NCBI GenBank assembly: GCA_004292785.1 | Contig: RDXG01000202.1 | Span: 1 to 33,134, forward strand | Source of the DNA: Bacteroidota bacterium | GTDB taxonomy: Bacteria > Bacteroidota > Bacteroidia > Cytophagales > Thermoflexibacteraceae | Length of the DNA stretch: 33,134 nucleotides | Direction of reading: 5' to 3' | Shown: positions 1 through 8,987 of the stretch, one piece after another | How positions within the stretch are numbered: the stretch's first letter is position 1 | Layout of the letters: every line of letters starts with the position of its first letter | Notes under the pieces: model-generated | What the model saw: only the letters and a program-made list of their open reading frames with translations | What the model was told of the DNA's origin: nothing | Databases searched by the model: none | Made by a program: the position numbers and the translations under genes

Positions 1-2201
1 CTAGCTCCAGAGTGCATCATCATATAAATAGAGTTAAACCCTTGATTGTCTTCTTCTAATTGTTTGAGCAAAGTATTGGTAATGTTGTTGTTTACCCTTG
101 TCCAAACGTCAATTACTTGGTTATAACGTTCATTGTCCGTAATTAGACCCATGTAATAGTTACTCCAAACGTTATCCACTTCTTTTTTGGCTTCCGAAAT
201 TAAGTGCATTTTAATATCAGGCACTTGCACGTCAGATAAACCAATAGACAAACCTCCTCGGAAAGCCGATTGGAAACCAAGCGTTTTAATATCATCAAGG
301 AAATGAGCTGTTCTAGCCATTCCAGAAATACTCAATACGCGAGCAATGATTTTTTGCAATTCTTTTTTGGTCAATTCTTTGTCCACATAACCAACTTCTC
401 TTGGAACAAATTGATTGATCAACACACGACCTGCCACTGTATCTACAAGTTGTGTAGTCAATTCTCCTGTCAAATCATTTCTTACTTCTGCTCTGACTTT
501 GATATGTGCGTGTTTAGAGAGTTTGCCTTCATTCATCGCAATAATTACTTCTTCTGCGGAATAAAAACGCATTCCTTCCCCTGCCACAATATGATCAGGA
601 GTTGATTTTCTGCCTTTTGACAAATAATAAAGCCCTAAAACCATGTCCTGTGAAGGTACAGTTACAGGTGAACCATTTGCAGGATTCAGAATATTATGCG
701 AAGCCAACATTAACATAGAAGCCTCTAAAACAGCTTCTTGTCCAAGTGGAACGTGAACCGCCATCTGATCACCGTCAAAATCGGCATTGAAAGCCGTACA
801 AACCAAAGGGTGCAACTGGATCGCTTTTCCTTCGATCAATTTTGGCTGAAACGCTTGAATACCCAAACGGTGCAAAGTTGGAGCGCGGTTGAGCATAATT
901 GGGTGTCCTTTCAACACATTTTCCAAAATATCCCAAACCACAGGCGATTTTCTATCTACAATTTTTTTAGCCGATTTAACCGTTTTAACAATTCCCCTTT
1001 CAATTAACTTACGGATAATAAACGGTTTAAACAATTCTGCTGCCATATCTTTTGGCAAACCGCATTCGTGCAATTTCAATTCAGGTCCTACCACAATTAC
1101 AGAACGACCAGAATAATCCACACGTTTTCCTAATAAGTTTTGTCTAAAACGACCTTGTTTTCCTTTGAGCATATCACTCAAAGACTTCAAAGCACGATTT
1201 CCGTCTGCGCGAACCGCATTTACTTTGCGAGAGTTGTCAAATAAGGAATCAACGGCTTCTTGCAACATACGTTTTTCGTTACGCAAAATTACTTCAGGAG
1301 CTTTGATGTCGATCAAACGTTTCAAACGGTTGTTTCTAATGATTACTCTGCGATACAAATCGTTCAAATCCGAAGTTGCAAAACGCCCTCCATCTAATGG
1401 CACAAGCGGTCTTAACTCTGGCGGAATGACAGGCACCATTTTGATAATCATCCATTCTGGTTTGTTTTCAACCCTAGTATTTGCTTCTCTAAAAGCCTCA
1501 ATTACTTTCAAACGTTTCAAAGCTTCTGCTTTTCTTTGTTGAGAAGTATCGTTGGCTGCCGAGTGGCGAAGTTTATAAGACAATTCGTCTAAATTAACCC
1601 GACAAAGCAACATTTCCATTGCTTCTGCTCCCATTTTTGCAATAAATTTTTTGGGATCGGAGTCTTCCAACAACTGGTTTTCGCGTGGCAATTTGTCCAT
1701 GATGTCCAAATACTCGTCTTCGGTTAAAAAATCGAGTTGTTGTACGCCATCGTCTTCTTTTACACCAGGCTGAACCACCACATAGCGCTCATAGTAAATG
1801 ATTTGATCAAGTTTTTTGGTAGGAAGTCCTAACAAATAGCCAATTTTGTTGGGCAAAGAACGGAAATACCAAATATGAGCCACAGGAATCACCAACTGAA
1901 TGTGTCCCATGCGTTCTCTGCGAACCTTTTTTTCGGTAACTTCTACGCCACAACGATCACAGATGATATCCTTGTATCGGATTCGTTTGTATTTGCCACA
2001 ATGACATTCCCAATCCTTGACTGGACCAAATATTCTTTCGCAAAACAAACCCCCCATTTCTGGTTTGTAAGTACGATAATTGATGGTTTCTGGTTGGGTA
2101 ACTTCGCCATGTGAACTACTGAGTATCGACTCTGGCGAGGCAAGACTGATCGTAATTTTCGAAAAGTCACTACTAACTTTTTTGTTCTTCTTGAATGTCA
2201 T
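1..2201 (-). CDS. rpoC: DNA-directed RNA polymerase subunit beta' (N-terminal part, truncated by left window edge)
   Basis: Reverse-strand translation from ATG at 2201 gives [101 protein letters not shown]..., with the zinc-site cysteines and catalytic NADFDGDQM motif. Absent from the ORF track because it has no stop inside the window. Confidence 0.98.
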   Translation of the reverse strand, partial: MTFKKNKKVSSDFSKITISLASPESILSSSHGEVTQPETINYRTYKPEMGGLFCERIFGPVKDWECHCGKYKRIRYKDIICDRCGVEVTEKKVRRERMGHIQLVIPVAHIWYFRSLPNKIGYLLGLPTKKLDQIIYYERYVVVQPGVKEDDGVQQLDFLTEDEYLDIMDKLPRENQLLEDSDPKKFIAKMGAEAMEMLLCRVNLDELSYKLRHSAANDTSQQRKAEALKRLKVIEAFREANTRVENKPEWMIIKMVPVIPPELRPLVPLDGGRFATSDLNDLYRRVIIRNNRLKRLIDIKAPEVILRNEKRMLQEAVDSLFDNSRKVNAVRADGNRALKSLSDMLKGKQGRFRQNLLGKRVDYSGRSVIVVGPELKLHECGLPKDMAAELFKPFIIRKLIERGIVKTVKSAKKIVDRKSPVVWDILENVLKGHPIMLNRAPTLHRLGIQAFQPKLIEGKAIQLHPLVCTAFNADFDGDQMAVHVPLGQEAVLEASMLMLASHNILNPANGSPVTVPSQDMVLGLYYLSKGRKSTPDHIVAGEGMRFYSAEEVIIAMNEGKLSKHAHIKVRAEVRNDLTGELTTQLVDTVAGRVLINQFVPREVGYVDKELTKKELQKIIARVLSISGMARTAHFLDDIKTLGFQSAFRGGLSIGLSDVQVPDIKMHLISEAKKEVDNVWSNYYMGLITDNERYNQVIDVWTRVNNNITNTLLKQLEEDNQGFNSIYMMMHSGA

Positions 2202-2243
2202 TACCTTAGATTGCCGTTAATATTTGAACTTGTATTGAACTTG

Positions 2244-2251
2244 CAAAGTTA
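2244..2251 (-). promoter_or_regulatory. Bacteroidota-type -7 element (TAnnTTTG) for rpoC
   Basis: Reverse strand reads TAACTTTG about 43 nt upstream of the rpoC ATG; matches the known TAnnTTTG consensus. No convincing -33 element seen. Confidence 0.5.
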
Positions 2252-2371
2252 TTGTAATTTTTTTATAAAAGAAATTGTTTTTGTAATTATTTTTTTGTAA
2301 ACCACAAAAATAAAATATTTTCCTTCCTTTTTTTATTTTTCACAAAAAATAACAACAAAAAATCACGATTA

Positions 2372-2965
2372 ATGAAGTTTAATATTAGTTTTGCGCAAAA
2401 ATTAATTTCTCAAAAAATGTATTGGTTTATATTTGCTTTTATTCTGTTGTTTTTTAGTTCTTGTGAAGAAGAACAAATTACAAAAAAACAAGAAAATAAG
2501 CCTAAAAACGACAGCACACTGATTTATAAGGGGCCCAACGTAATGTTTTGGAACGTGCAAACTTTGTATAGTGAAGATGCCAAACTCAAAATTAAACTCA
2601 AAAGTGCTGAGCAGTTGGTTCAACAAAACGGAGACGTGCAATACCCAAAAGGTGTAGACATTGGTGTTTATAACGATTTGGGAGTCAAAACAACTACTCT
2701 CCGAGCCGATTCAGCCTATTATTTGAAAGCGACAAGTACATACAGAGCCGTTGGGCAGGTGGTGGTAGTGAATTTACAACAAAAACAAACCCTTTATACA
2801 GAAGAATTGAATTGGGATCAGAATCAACACGTCATTTTTACCGAAAAAAATATTAAAATAGTTACTGTTCAGGAGATTTTATATGGAATTGGCTTAAAAT
2901 CGAATGAGGATTTTAGCAATTATACCATCAAAAAACCAACAGGAATTTTTGCAGTCAAAGAATAA
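2372..2965 (+). CDS. lptC: LPS export ABC transporter periplasmic protein LptC-like lipoprotein
   Basis: Signal peptide with lipobox (FFSSCEEE) followed by an LptC-like beta-rich domain (NVMFWNVQTLYSEDAKLKIKLKSAEQLVQQNGDVQYPKGVDIGVYNDLG...LRADSAYY). Confidence 0.72.
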   Translation: MKFNISFAQKLISQKMYWFIFAFILLFFSSCEEEQITKKQENKPKNDSTLIYKGPNVMFWNVQTLYSEDAKLKIKLKSAEQLVQQNGDVQYPKGVDIGVYNDLGVKTTTLRADSAYYLKATSTYRAVGQVVVVNLQQKQTLYTEELNWDQNQHVIFTEKNIKIVTVQEILYGIGLKSNEDFSNYTIKKPTGIFAVKE

Positions 2966-2967
2966 AA

Positions 2968-3600
2968 ATGTGTATGAAAACTTTATTTTTTTTGTTATTA
3001 ACGCTGTTTTTATTTTCTAAAAATGCGGTTTGTCAAAGCAATAAACCACCCTTAGACAGTTTGCGAAAAGCCGTTAGAAATTCCAAATTAGACACGCTTG
3101 GGCAACAAGAAAGGGACAAACCCATGCGTGCCGCCTTGCTTTCTGGTATTTTCCCTGCGGGAGGACAAATGTACAACAAAGGTTCGCTTTGGTATGTCAA
3201 AGTTCCAGTAATTTGGGCTGGTTTTGCTTATTTTGCTTATACAGTTCAAGCAAATAACAACGAATTTGTAGGAGCTAGAAATGAATTGTTATACCGTTTA
3301 GACCCCAACCCGCTAACCGTTCCAGACCCTAAATATAGTCGTTACGACAATGATGGCTTACTTAACCAACGAGATCGTTTTGAAAGAGATCGAGATTATA
3401 ACGCAATTTTGATGGCAGGTTTTTATGCTTTGACCATTTTGGAAGCAGCTGCAACAGCACATTTGAAAAAATTTGATGTTTCTAACGATCTTTCTTTCCG
3501 AATAAAACCTAGTTTTGCACCGATGGCAAACACAGCAGGAATGTATGCGGTTGGTATTGGGTTGCAGTTTAGTTTTGAGAAAAACAAAAAAAATTATTGA
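2968..3600 (+). CDS. DUF5683 domain-containing protein
   Basis: Signal peptide plus MRAALLSGIFPAGGQMYNKGSLWYVKVPVIWAGFAYFAYTVQANNNEF, typical of Bacteroidota DUF5683; 2 nt downstream of the lptC stop. Confidence 0.75.
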   Translation: MCMKTLFFLLLTLFLFSKNAVCQSNKPPLDSLRKAVRNSKLDTLGQQERDKPMRAALLSGIFPAGGQMYNKGSLWYVKVPVIWAGFAYFAYTVQANNNEFVGARNELLYRLDPNPLTVPDPKYSRYDNDGLLNQRDRFERDRDYNAILMAGFYALTILEAAATAHLKKFDVSNDLSFRIKPSFAPMANTAGMYAVGIGLQFSFEKNKKNY

Positions 3601-3606
3601 TATCCA

Positions 3607-3633
3607 AACATGAACACATTTATTGTTCATGTT
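3607..3633. repeat. Stem-loop (10-bp perfect stem AACATGAACA/TGTTCATGTT)
   Basis: Perfect inverted repeat just after the DUF5683 stop; no strong T-run follows. Confidence 0.5.
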
Positions 3634-3738
3634 CGAACAAGAACTAAAAAAATAAAATATAAGTTGTTGAAAATCAATATTTTAAAAATTGGTACTATGT
3701 TGGTGCATACAAACTCGTCACAAACAAACTTATAAAAT

Positions 3739-4854
3739 ATGAATGTTTTTTTAAGCCAAAAATTCAAAGTATATAGTTTTTTATCCATGATATTTTTAGT
3801 TTTTGTTCACGGCTATAATCTGAATAATACCTATTTAGAGCCTTTTAGTATGGTTAATGAACAGATGACTTTTACTACTTTTACCGAATACTTGTTTTCC
3901 AACGGTTTACTTCGTTTCAGAATTCCAATGCTTTTTATCATTTCTGGTTATTTATTTGCCCTTCATGACCAAAAAACGTACAAAGAACGAACCTTAAAAC
4001 GTCTCAAAACTTTAGGTTTACCTTATATTTTGTGGAGTGTCTTGTCGCTTTTATTTGTTTTTTTATTGGAATTTACACCCGCCAAAACCGCACTTGCTGC
4101 TACCAATTTGGCTTGGGGAATTAGCCAACCGAATATTATTTTTGTAAGCCAATATGCTTGGGACGATTATTTGTTCAGAATTTTATCCATGCCTATTGCT
4201 TTTCAATTATGGTTTATTCTTACTTTATTGCTTTGCAATATTGCCTATCCGCCAATTAAATGGTGTGTTCAAAAATATCCAATGATTTGGTTTGTAATTA
4301 TTGCTTTGTTGTGGCTTTTATCTATTCAACTCCCTTTTTTTCAAAGTGAAAGTTTGTTGTTTTTTAGTTTGGGAGTAATCATACAAAAAAGAAACTTCGA
4401 TATAGAAATTCCAAAAAAATACTTAAATCCTAAAATATGGGGCTTTATATTTATTTTTTCGGCTTTGCTCAAAACTTATCTTGCGTTTGAAGCTTTTTTG
4501 TATTTAGGTAATGTAACACGCATTTTACTTAATTTTTTGCATAAAATTACAGAGTTCAGCGGATTAATTAGCATCTGGTATGGTGCAGATAGTTTGGTGC
4601 GTTGGATTTGGGAAAAAAAATGGTTTCAAATCTGTTCCCCTTTTACTTTTATGATTTATGTACTTCATGTACCTACGCTTTATTTTGTGGTTTACGCAAG
4701 TGATCAATACTTTATAGATTGGCAGTATCACAGACTTTTTACTTATTTATGTATGCCTTTGCTCATTATTTTTTCCTCAATCTTTATTGCTTTTTTATTA
4801 CGCAAAATTTCACCCTTTATTTATGGAATTTTGACAGGAGGACGTGGTTTATAA
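3739..4854 (+). CDS. Acyltransferase 3 family membrane protein
   Basis: Multi-TM protein with RFRIPMLFIISGYLFAL near the N-terminus and C-terminal TM/loop pattern of acyltransferase family 3. Confidence 0.8.
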   Translation: MNVFLSQKFKVYSFLSMIFLVFVHGYNLNNTYLEPFSMVNEQMTFTTFTEYLFSNGLLRFRIPMLFIISGYLFALHDQKTYKERTLKRLKTLGLPYILWSVLSLLFVFLLEFTPAKTALAATNLAWGISQPNIIFVSQYAWDDYLFRILSMPIAFQLWFILTLLLCNIAYPPIKWCVQKYPMIWFVIIALLWLLSIQLPFFQSESLLFFSLGVIIQKRNFDIEIPKKYLNPKIWGFIFIFSALLKTYLAFEAFLYLGNVTRILLNFLHKITEFSGLISIWYGADSLVRWIWEKKWFQICSPFTFMIYVLHVPTLYFVVYASDQYFIDWQYHRLFTYLCMPLLIIFSSIFIAFLLRKISPFIYGILTGGRGL

Positions 4855-4929
4855 ACTATTTACTAATTTAGATTAAGTTTAACCTGCAAAAAGTAAAAAG
4901 AAAAACACATTAAATTTTTTTTACTTAAT

Positions 4930-5092
4930 TAGAACTTACGTAAAAATAGCAAACATTACAACAAATAAGTAATCCTGCAAAATTAAGTTGGATTATTTTT
5001 TATTGTAAATGTTTGATAATCACGACTATCGGATATCTTAAAGGTATCCGATAATTGTTATCGATTACTTATTCTTTTTTGCGTAAGTCCTA
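4930..5092. mobile_element. Non-coding MITE-like element, 163 bp, with TIRs and 5-bp TTAAT target duplication
   Basis: Left end TAGAACTTACGTAAAAATAG; right end reverse complement TAGGACTTACGCAAAAAAGA (17/20 identical). Flanks: TTAAT at 4925-4929 and TTAAT at 5093-5097. Subterminal inverted repeat AATAAGTAATC (4964-4974)/GATTACTTATT (5063-5073) and central hairpin ATCGGATATC..GGTATCCGAT. Confidence 0.75.
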
Positions 5093-5142
5093 TTAATAAA
5101 ATAAACTAAGTTTAACTTAAATTTTAAAGTATAACTTAATAT

Positions 5143-5619
5143 TTATTTTTCTGTATTTGGCTTTATTCGTTGCTTAGTTTGCCCTTTAAAACGTTGTTGA
5201 AGTTGTTCAGCAACTGTTTTCATTCCTGCTTCAGACTTCGCAGCGGTTTTTACATAATCATACACGGTCAAAGATGCTTTCATTGCTTCGTTGCCTATAA
5301 CAATGGAAGTATCATTTAACTTTTCGTTTAATGTATTTAATAATAATTGTAGTTCAGATAATTGTGTAAATAGTTTGCTATCTTTGGCTAACTCTACTTT
5401 GTCAAAATTAGCAGGTAAAATATTAGGATAGTTTTCTGCAACTTGATTACAGTTATTTACAAAGTCTGTACTTTTTGAGCCTAATTTGAACAAATTACGC
5501 TTTTCATCTACGCTTAATGCAATCAAAAAAGGCATTTTGTTGCCTATTAATTGAATTGCATCTTTAATTGCTTGTAAATCTGTATCAGAAATACTAGCAG
5601 AAATGTTTTGATACGCCAC
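5143..5619 (-). CDS. Conserved-type hypothetical helical protein (GTG start proposed; ORF track extends it to 5649)
   Basis: ORF reads (V)AYQNISASISDTDLQAIKDAIQLIGNKMPFLIALSVDEKRNLF...; the first codons of the longer ORF overlap the 21-bp repeat, and a GTG at 5619 directly precedes the plausible N-terminus. Confidence 0.6.
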   Translation of the reverse strand: MAYQNISASISDTDLQAIKDAIQLIGNKMPFLIALSVDEKRNLFKLGSKSTDFVNNCNQVAENYPNILPANFDKVELAKDSKLFTQLSELQLLLNTLNEKLNDTSIVIGNEAMKASLTVYDYVKTAAKSEAGMKTVAEQLQQRFKGQTKQRIKPNTEK

Positions 5620-5624
5620 GATAA

Positions 5625-5855
5625 ACAAATTTATATAATAAAAGAACAAATTTATATAACCAATTAGTAATATTTACGTATCTAAAAATAAAAAGTTGTC
5701 TTTGATTAATAAATTTTACTCTTTAAGCAATAAATTTTATTAATAAACGAGTAGTTTTTATTATTAAGCGAGTAAATTTTATTAATAAACGAGTATAATT
5801 TAGTGTTAAGTGAGTAAATTTTACTGTTAAAAAATATATTTTATATAAACGATTA
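5625..5855. repeat. Degenerate tandem repeat array, 21-bp period (about 11 units; best six at 5709-5834)
   Basis: Units in strict 21-bp register: ACAAATTTATATAATAAAAGA / ACAAATTTATATAACCAATTA / ... / ATAAATTTTACTCTTTAAGCA / ATAAATTTTATTAATAAACGA / GTAGTTTTTATTATTAAGCGA / GTAAATTTTATTAATAAACGA / GTATAATTTAGTGTTAAGTGA / GTAAATTTTACTGTTAAAAAA. Confidence 0.85.
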
Positions 5856-5918
5856 TACTTTTTATATGTTCCTAGATGTATTTATTGAAAATTAACTATA
5901 AAAATTAAAGTAATAAAT

Positions 5919-6563
5919 ATGAAAACTTCAAATTTTAAAGATTGGACTTTAACAACATTAGATAAAACTTTTGATTTATGTCAAATTTTAGATTATAAAT
6001 GTCAAATATTACAAGATTGGCAAAAGTTAGCTGCTACTTTTGAAGTATCTGATTTTGAAAGTCAAAATTTGCTTAATCTGCAAGAACCATTACAATGGGG
6101 TGGAAAAGCATGGAATGAAACAGAACTTGAAAACAAATTTATTAGTCCTGTAATCATGTTGGCTAAAATTGATGATCGAATTGTTGGTTATTTTTTAGAA
6201 CGACCTTTAAAAGCCGTTGTAAAAAACTATGAGCTTTCTGGAATTGTTGATGGAATGATTGCTACAGGTTTTCGTGATCCTGATGTACCATTTTTTTGTA
6301 TGCACGAATATAAACGTAGTGTAGATAATCATGGAAATCCTGATGCACAAGCATTGGCTGCTATGTTGGTTGTTAGAGAGCTTAATAATAATAATAAACC
6401 AATTTACGGGTTATATATTGTAGGTTTAACTTGGAACTTTATAGTCTTAAATGCAAATGAATATTGTGTTAGCAAAGATTATAAATCAGATAATGAAGAG
6501 CTTTTTAATATTTTTAAGATGCTAAAAGCATTAAAACATATTATTAGGACAGAATTGATGTAA
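5919..6563 (+). CDS. PD-(D/E)XK nuclease-superfamily-like protein (orphan, 214 aa)
   Basis: NETELENKFISPVI (E69 helix), SGIVDGMIA (D111), FFCMHEYKR (E130-Y-K132) and DAQALAAML (Q144) follow the E...D...ExK...Q order of HsdR-N-like PD-(D/E)XK domains. Confidence 0.65.
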   Translation: MKTSNFKDWTLTTLDKTFDLCQILDYKCQILQDWQKLAATFEVSDFESQNLLNLQEPLQWGGKAWNETELENKFISPVIMLAKIDDRIVGYFLERPLKAVVKNYELSGIVDGMIATGFRDPDVPFFCMHEYKRSVDNHGNPDAQALAAMLVVRELNNNNKPIYGLYIVGLTWNFIVLNANEYCVSKDYKSDNEELFNIFKMLKALKHIIRTELM

Positions 6564-6565
6564 AA

Positions 6566-6610
6566 AATAATCCAAATACTTATAAAGCAAGTATTTGGAT
6601 TATTTCTTTT
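6566..6610 (+). terminator. Rho-independent terminator
   Basis: 15-bp perfect stem AATAATCCAAATACT/AGTATTTGGATTATT with 9-nt loop, followed by TTCTTTT, directly after the stop of the 5919-6563 gene. Confidence 0.85.
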
Positions 6611-6646
6611 AATTATATTTTATAATAAGCGAAATTTGTAGTCTAA

Positions 6647-7945
6647 TTAAAAACTATAAGTTTCTCTAATGTCTGCGCCAAATTCAGGTTCGTAACTCTT
6701 TTTTACAATCATACAAGCCGCCACAGTCAAATTAGAATTTGGATCAACCAATACGCAACTACCGCCTGCTCGATTTTTTTGATAATCCTCAAAAACGATA
6801 GAAGTTGCAGTGTGAAACGTTACTCTCGCCATGTCGTTGAGTTGCAAACGTTGTTTGTCTTCGTATATTTTTTCGGTGGTATTGACATTGACTTTGTAAG
6901 CGATCTCTTTGACAATGCAACGAATGAATGCTCCGTTTTTAAGCAACAAATATTTTTCGCGAGGATTCATCATTTTGGTGTCAAGCCAGCACAAATCTAC
7001 TTCAATTTCTCTAGAAACTTGTGGTTGATACTCACTTTTTACAATCACGTCGCCTCTACTAATGTCTATGTCGTCTTCCAAATGCAAAATAACGGACATT
7101 GGAGCAAAAGCCTGTTCAATTTCTTTACCGTTGATCTCAATAGCTTTGATCGTACTCTCAAAACCAGATGGAAGAACGGTTACAGAGTCACCTTTTTTAT
7201 ACAAACCACTACTAATTCTGCCTGCATAACCTCTATAATCGTGTAATTCGGTGGTCTGCGGTCTGATCACATACTGCACAGGGAAAAAAGTTTGGTTTGC
7301 ATTGAAATCGGAATGTAGTTCCACACTTTCTAAATGCTCTAACAAAGAACCGCCTTTGTACCAATCCATTGACTCGGATTTATCTACAATATTATCACCA
7401 AACAAAGCCGAAATAGGAATATAAACCACGTCAGGAATGCGCAAATTGCTGATAAATTGCGTGCAATCGGCTACAATTTTGTCATAAACTTCTTGCGAAT
7501 AACTCATTAAGTCCATTTTATTTACACAAACCGCCAAATGCCTAATGCCAAGCAAAGAAGCAATGTAAATATGTCTGCTAGTTTGTTCGACTACGCCGTG
7601 CCTTGCGTCGATCAAAATGATGGCTAGATCGGAGTTTGAAGCTCCTGTAACCATATTTCGCGTATATTGAACGTGTCCAGGACAGTCTGCAATGATAAAT
7701 TTGCGTTTGGGAGTATGAAAATACTTATAAGCCACATCAATCGTAATTCCTTGCTCTCTTTCGGCGCGGAGTCCGTCTGTAAGCAATGACAAATCAGGTG
7801 TTTGGCTTCCTTTTTTTTCACTTGCTTTTTCAATGGCTTCTAATTGATCAATCAAAATAGACTTGCTGTCGTACAACAGTCTGCCGATTAGCGTACTTTT
7901 GCCATCATCTACGCTACCAGCAGTTATAAAACGTAATATATCCAC
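6647..7945 (-). CDS. cysN: Sulfate adenylyltransferase subunit 1 (CysN); GTG start proposed at 7945
   Basis: VDILRFITAGSVDDGKSTLIGRLLYDSKSIL...DCPGHVQYTRNMVTGASNSDLAIILIDARHGV...NKMDLM: GTPase of the CysN family. The ORF-track N-terminal extension to 8029 covers repeat sequence. Confidence 0.96.
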   Translation of the reverse strand: MDILRFITAGSVDDGKSTLIGRLLYDSKSILIDQLEAIEKASEKKGSQTPDLSLLTDGLRAEREQGITIDVAYKYFHTPKRKFIIADCPGHVQYTRNMVTGASNSDLAIILIDARHGVVEQTSRHIYIASLLGIRHLAVCVNKMDLMSYSQEVYDKIVADCTQFISNLRIPDVVYIPISALFGDNIVDKSESMDWYKGGSLLEHLESVELHSDFNANQTFFPVQYVIRPQTTELHDYRGYAGRISSGLYKKGDSVTVLPSGFESTIKAIEINGKEIEQAFAPMSVILHLEDDIDISRGDVIVKSEYQPQVSREIEVDLCWLDTKMMNPREKYLLLKNGAFIRCIVKEIAYKVNVNTTEKIYEDKQRLQLNDMARVTFHTATSIVFEDYQKNRAGGSCVLVDPNSNLTVAACMIVKKSYEPEFGADIRETYSF

Positions 7946-7978
7946 GATAATGTCTTTAAATTTCTTTTGAAAAACTTT

Positions 7979-8055
7979 TGTAACACAGAGTTTAGTCTGC
8001 GATTTTATGAATGATTTGATGTAACACAAACTTTAGTTTGTAATTTTTGTGAATG
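7979..8055. repeat. Two tandem copies of a palindromic repeat (TGTAACACARASTTTAGTYTGYRATTTTWTGAATG-like, about 41-bp spacing)
   Basis: 7979-8013 TGTAACACAGAGTTTAGTCTGCGATTTTATGAATG and 8020-8055 TGTAACACAAACTTTAGTTTGTAATTTTTGTGAATG. Confidence 0.75.
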
Positions 8056-8081
8056 TATGCACAAAAAAACAACGCTACATT

Positions 8082-8987
8082 TTAGAAATATCCATTTTTT
8101 TTGCGGTCTTCCATAGCCGATTCAGACACTTTGTCATCAACTCTTGCGCCGCGTTCCGAACTTCTTGATGCTGTAATTTCATCAATTACTTCGTCCAGAT
8201 TTTTAGCATCAGAATCAACACTTGCCGTACAAGTCATATCTCCGATGGTTCTAAAACGAACAGTACGGCGAGCAACAGTATCTTCGTGATCAATTCCCAT
8301 AAAATCTGAAAAAGCCAACCATTGTCCTTGACGCAATACACAATCGCGCTCATGAGAAAAATAGATGCTAGGCAGATCAATTTTCTCTCTGCGAATGTAA
8401 TTCCAAACGTCTAATTCAGTCCAATTACTGATCGGAAATACGCGCACATTACCGCCTTTGTTAATTTTGCCGTTGTAAATATTCCAAAGTTCAGGGCGTT
8501 GATTTTTAGGCTCCCATTCTCCAAACTCATTCCTGATCGAAAAGATTCGTTCTTTTGCACGTGCTTTTTCTTCGTCTCTTCTAGCTCCGCCAATGCAAGC
8601 ATCAAATTGATATTGTTCGATGGTGTCGAGCAAAGTAACGCTTTGTAGGGCATTTCTGCTGGCATTTTTGCCTTTTTGCTCTGTTACTCTACCTTCATTT
8701 ATTGAGTCTTGAACGTATCCAACAATCAATTTTTCGCCTGTTTTTTGGATCAGTTGATCTCTAAACTCGATGGTTTCAACAAAATTATGTCCTGTGTCAA
8801 TGTGTACCAATGGAAAAGGAAATTTGGCGGGGCGAAACGCTTTTAAAGCCAAATGAACCAAAGTAATCGAGTCTTTTCCTCCTGAAAAAAGCAATGCAGG
8901 TTTTTCGAATTGCCCTGCCACTTCTCGCATGATATGGATAGACTCGGCTTCTAATTGATCAAGATAATCTAAGGAATATGCCGACAT
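8082..8987 (-). CDS. cysD: Sulfate adenylyltransferase subunit 2 (CysD)
   Basis: LDQLEAESIHIMREVAGQFEKPALLFSGGKDSITLVHLALKAF ... FPISNWTELDVWNYIRREKI ... VSESAMEDRKKNGYF; hallmark CysD PP-loop. Confidence 0.97.
   Translation of the reverse strand: MSAYSLDYLDQLEAESIHIMREVAGQFEKPALLFSGGKDSITLVHLALKAFRPAKFPFPLVHIDTGHNFVETIEFRDQLIQKTGEKLIVGYVQDSINEGRVTEQKGKNASRNALQSVTLLDTIEQYQFDACIGGARRDEEKARAKERIFSIRNEFGEWEPKNQRPELWNIYNGKINKGGNVRVFPISNWTELDVWNYIRREKIDLPSIYFSHERDCVLRQGQWLAFSDFMGIDHEDTVARRTVRFRTIGDMTCTASVDSDAKNLDEVIDEITASRSSERGARVDDKVSESAMEDRKKNGYF

Noticed and set aside
270-1542. Plus-strand ORFs at 270-605, 738-1007, 889-1116 and 1165-1542
   Set aside because: Antisense to rpoC, whose minus-strand frame is continuous and carries all expected motifs.
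5625-5855. CRISPR array
   Set aside because: Units are contiguous at 21 bp with gradual divergence; there are no unique spacers and no cas genes in the window.
6779-7246. 155-aa plus-strand ORF within cysN
   Set aside because: Antisense to an unambiguous CysN coding region.
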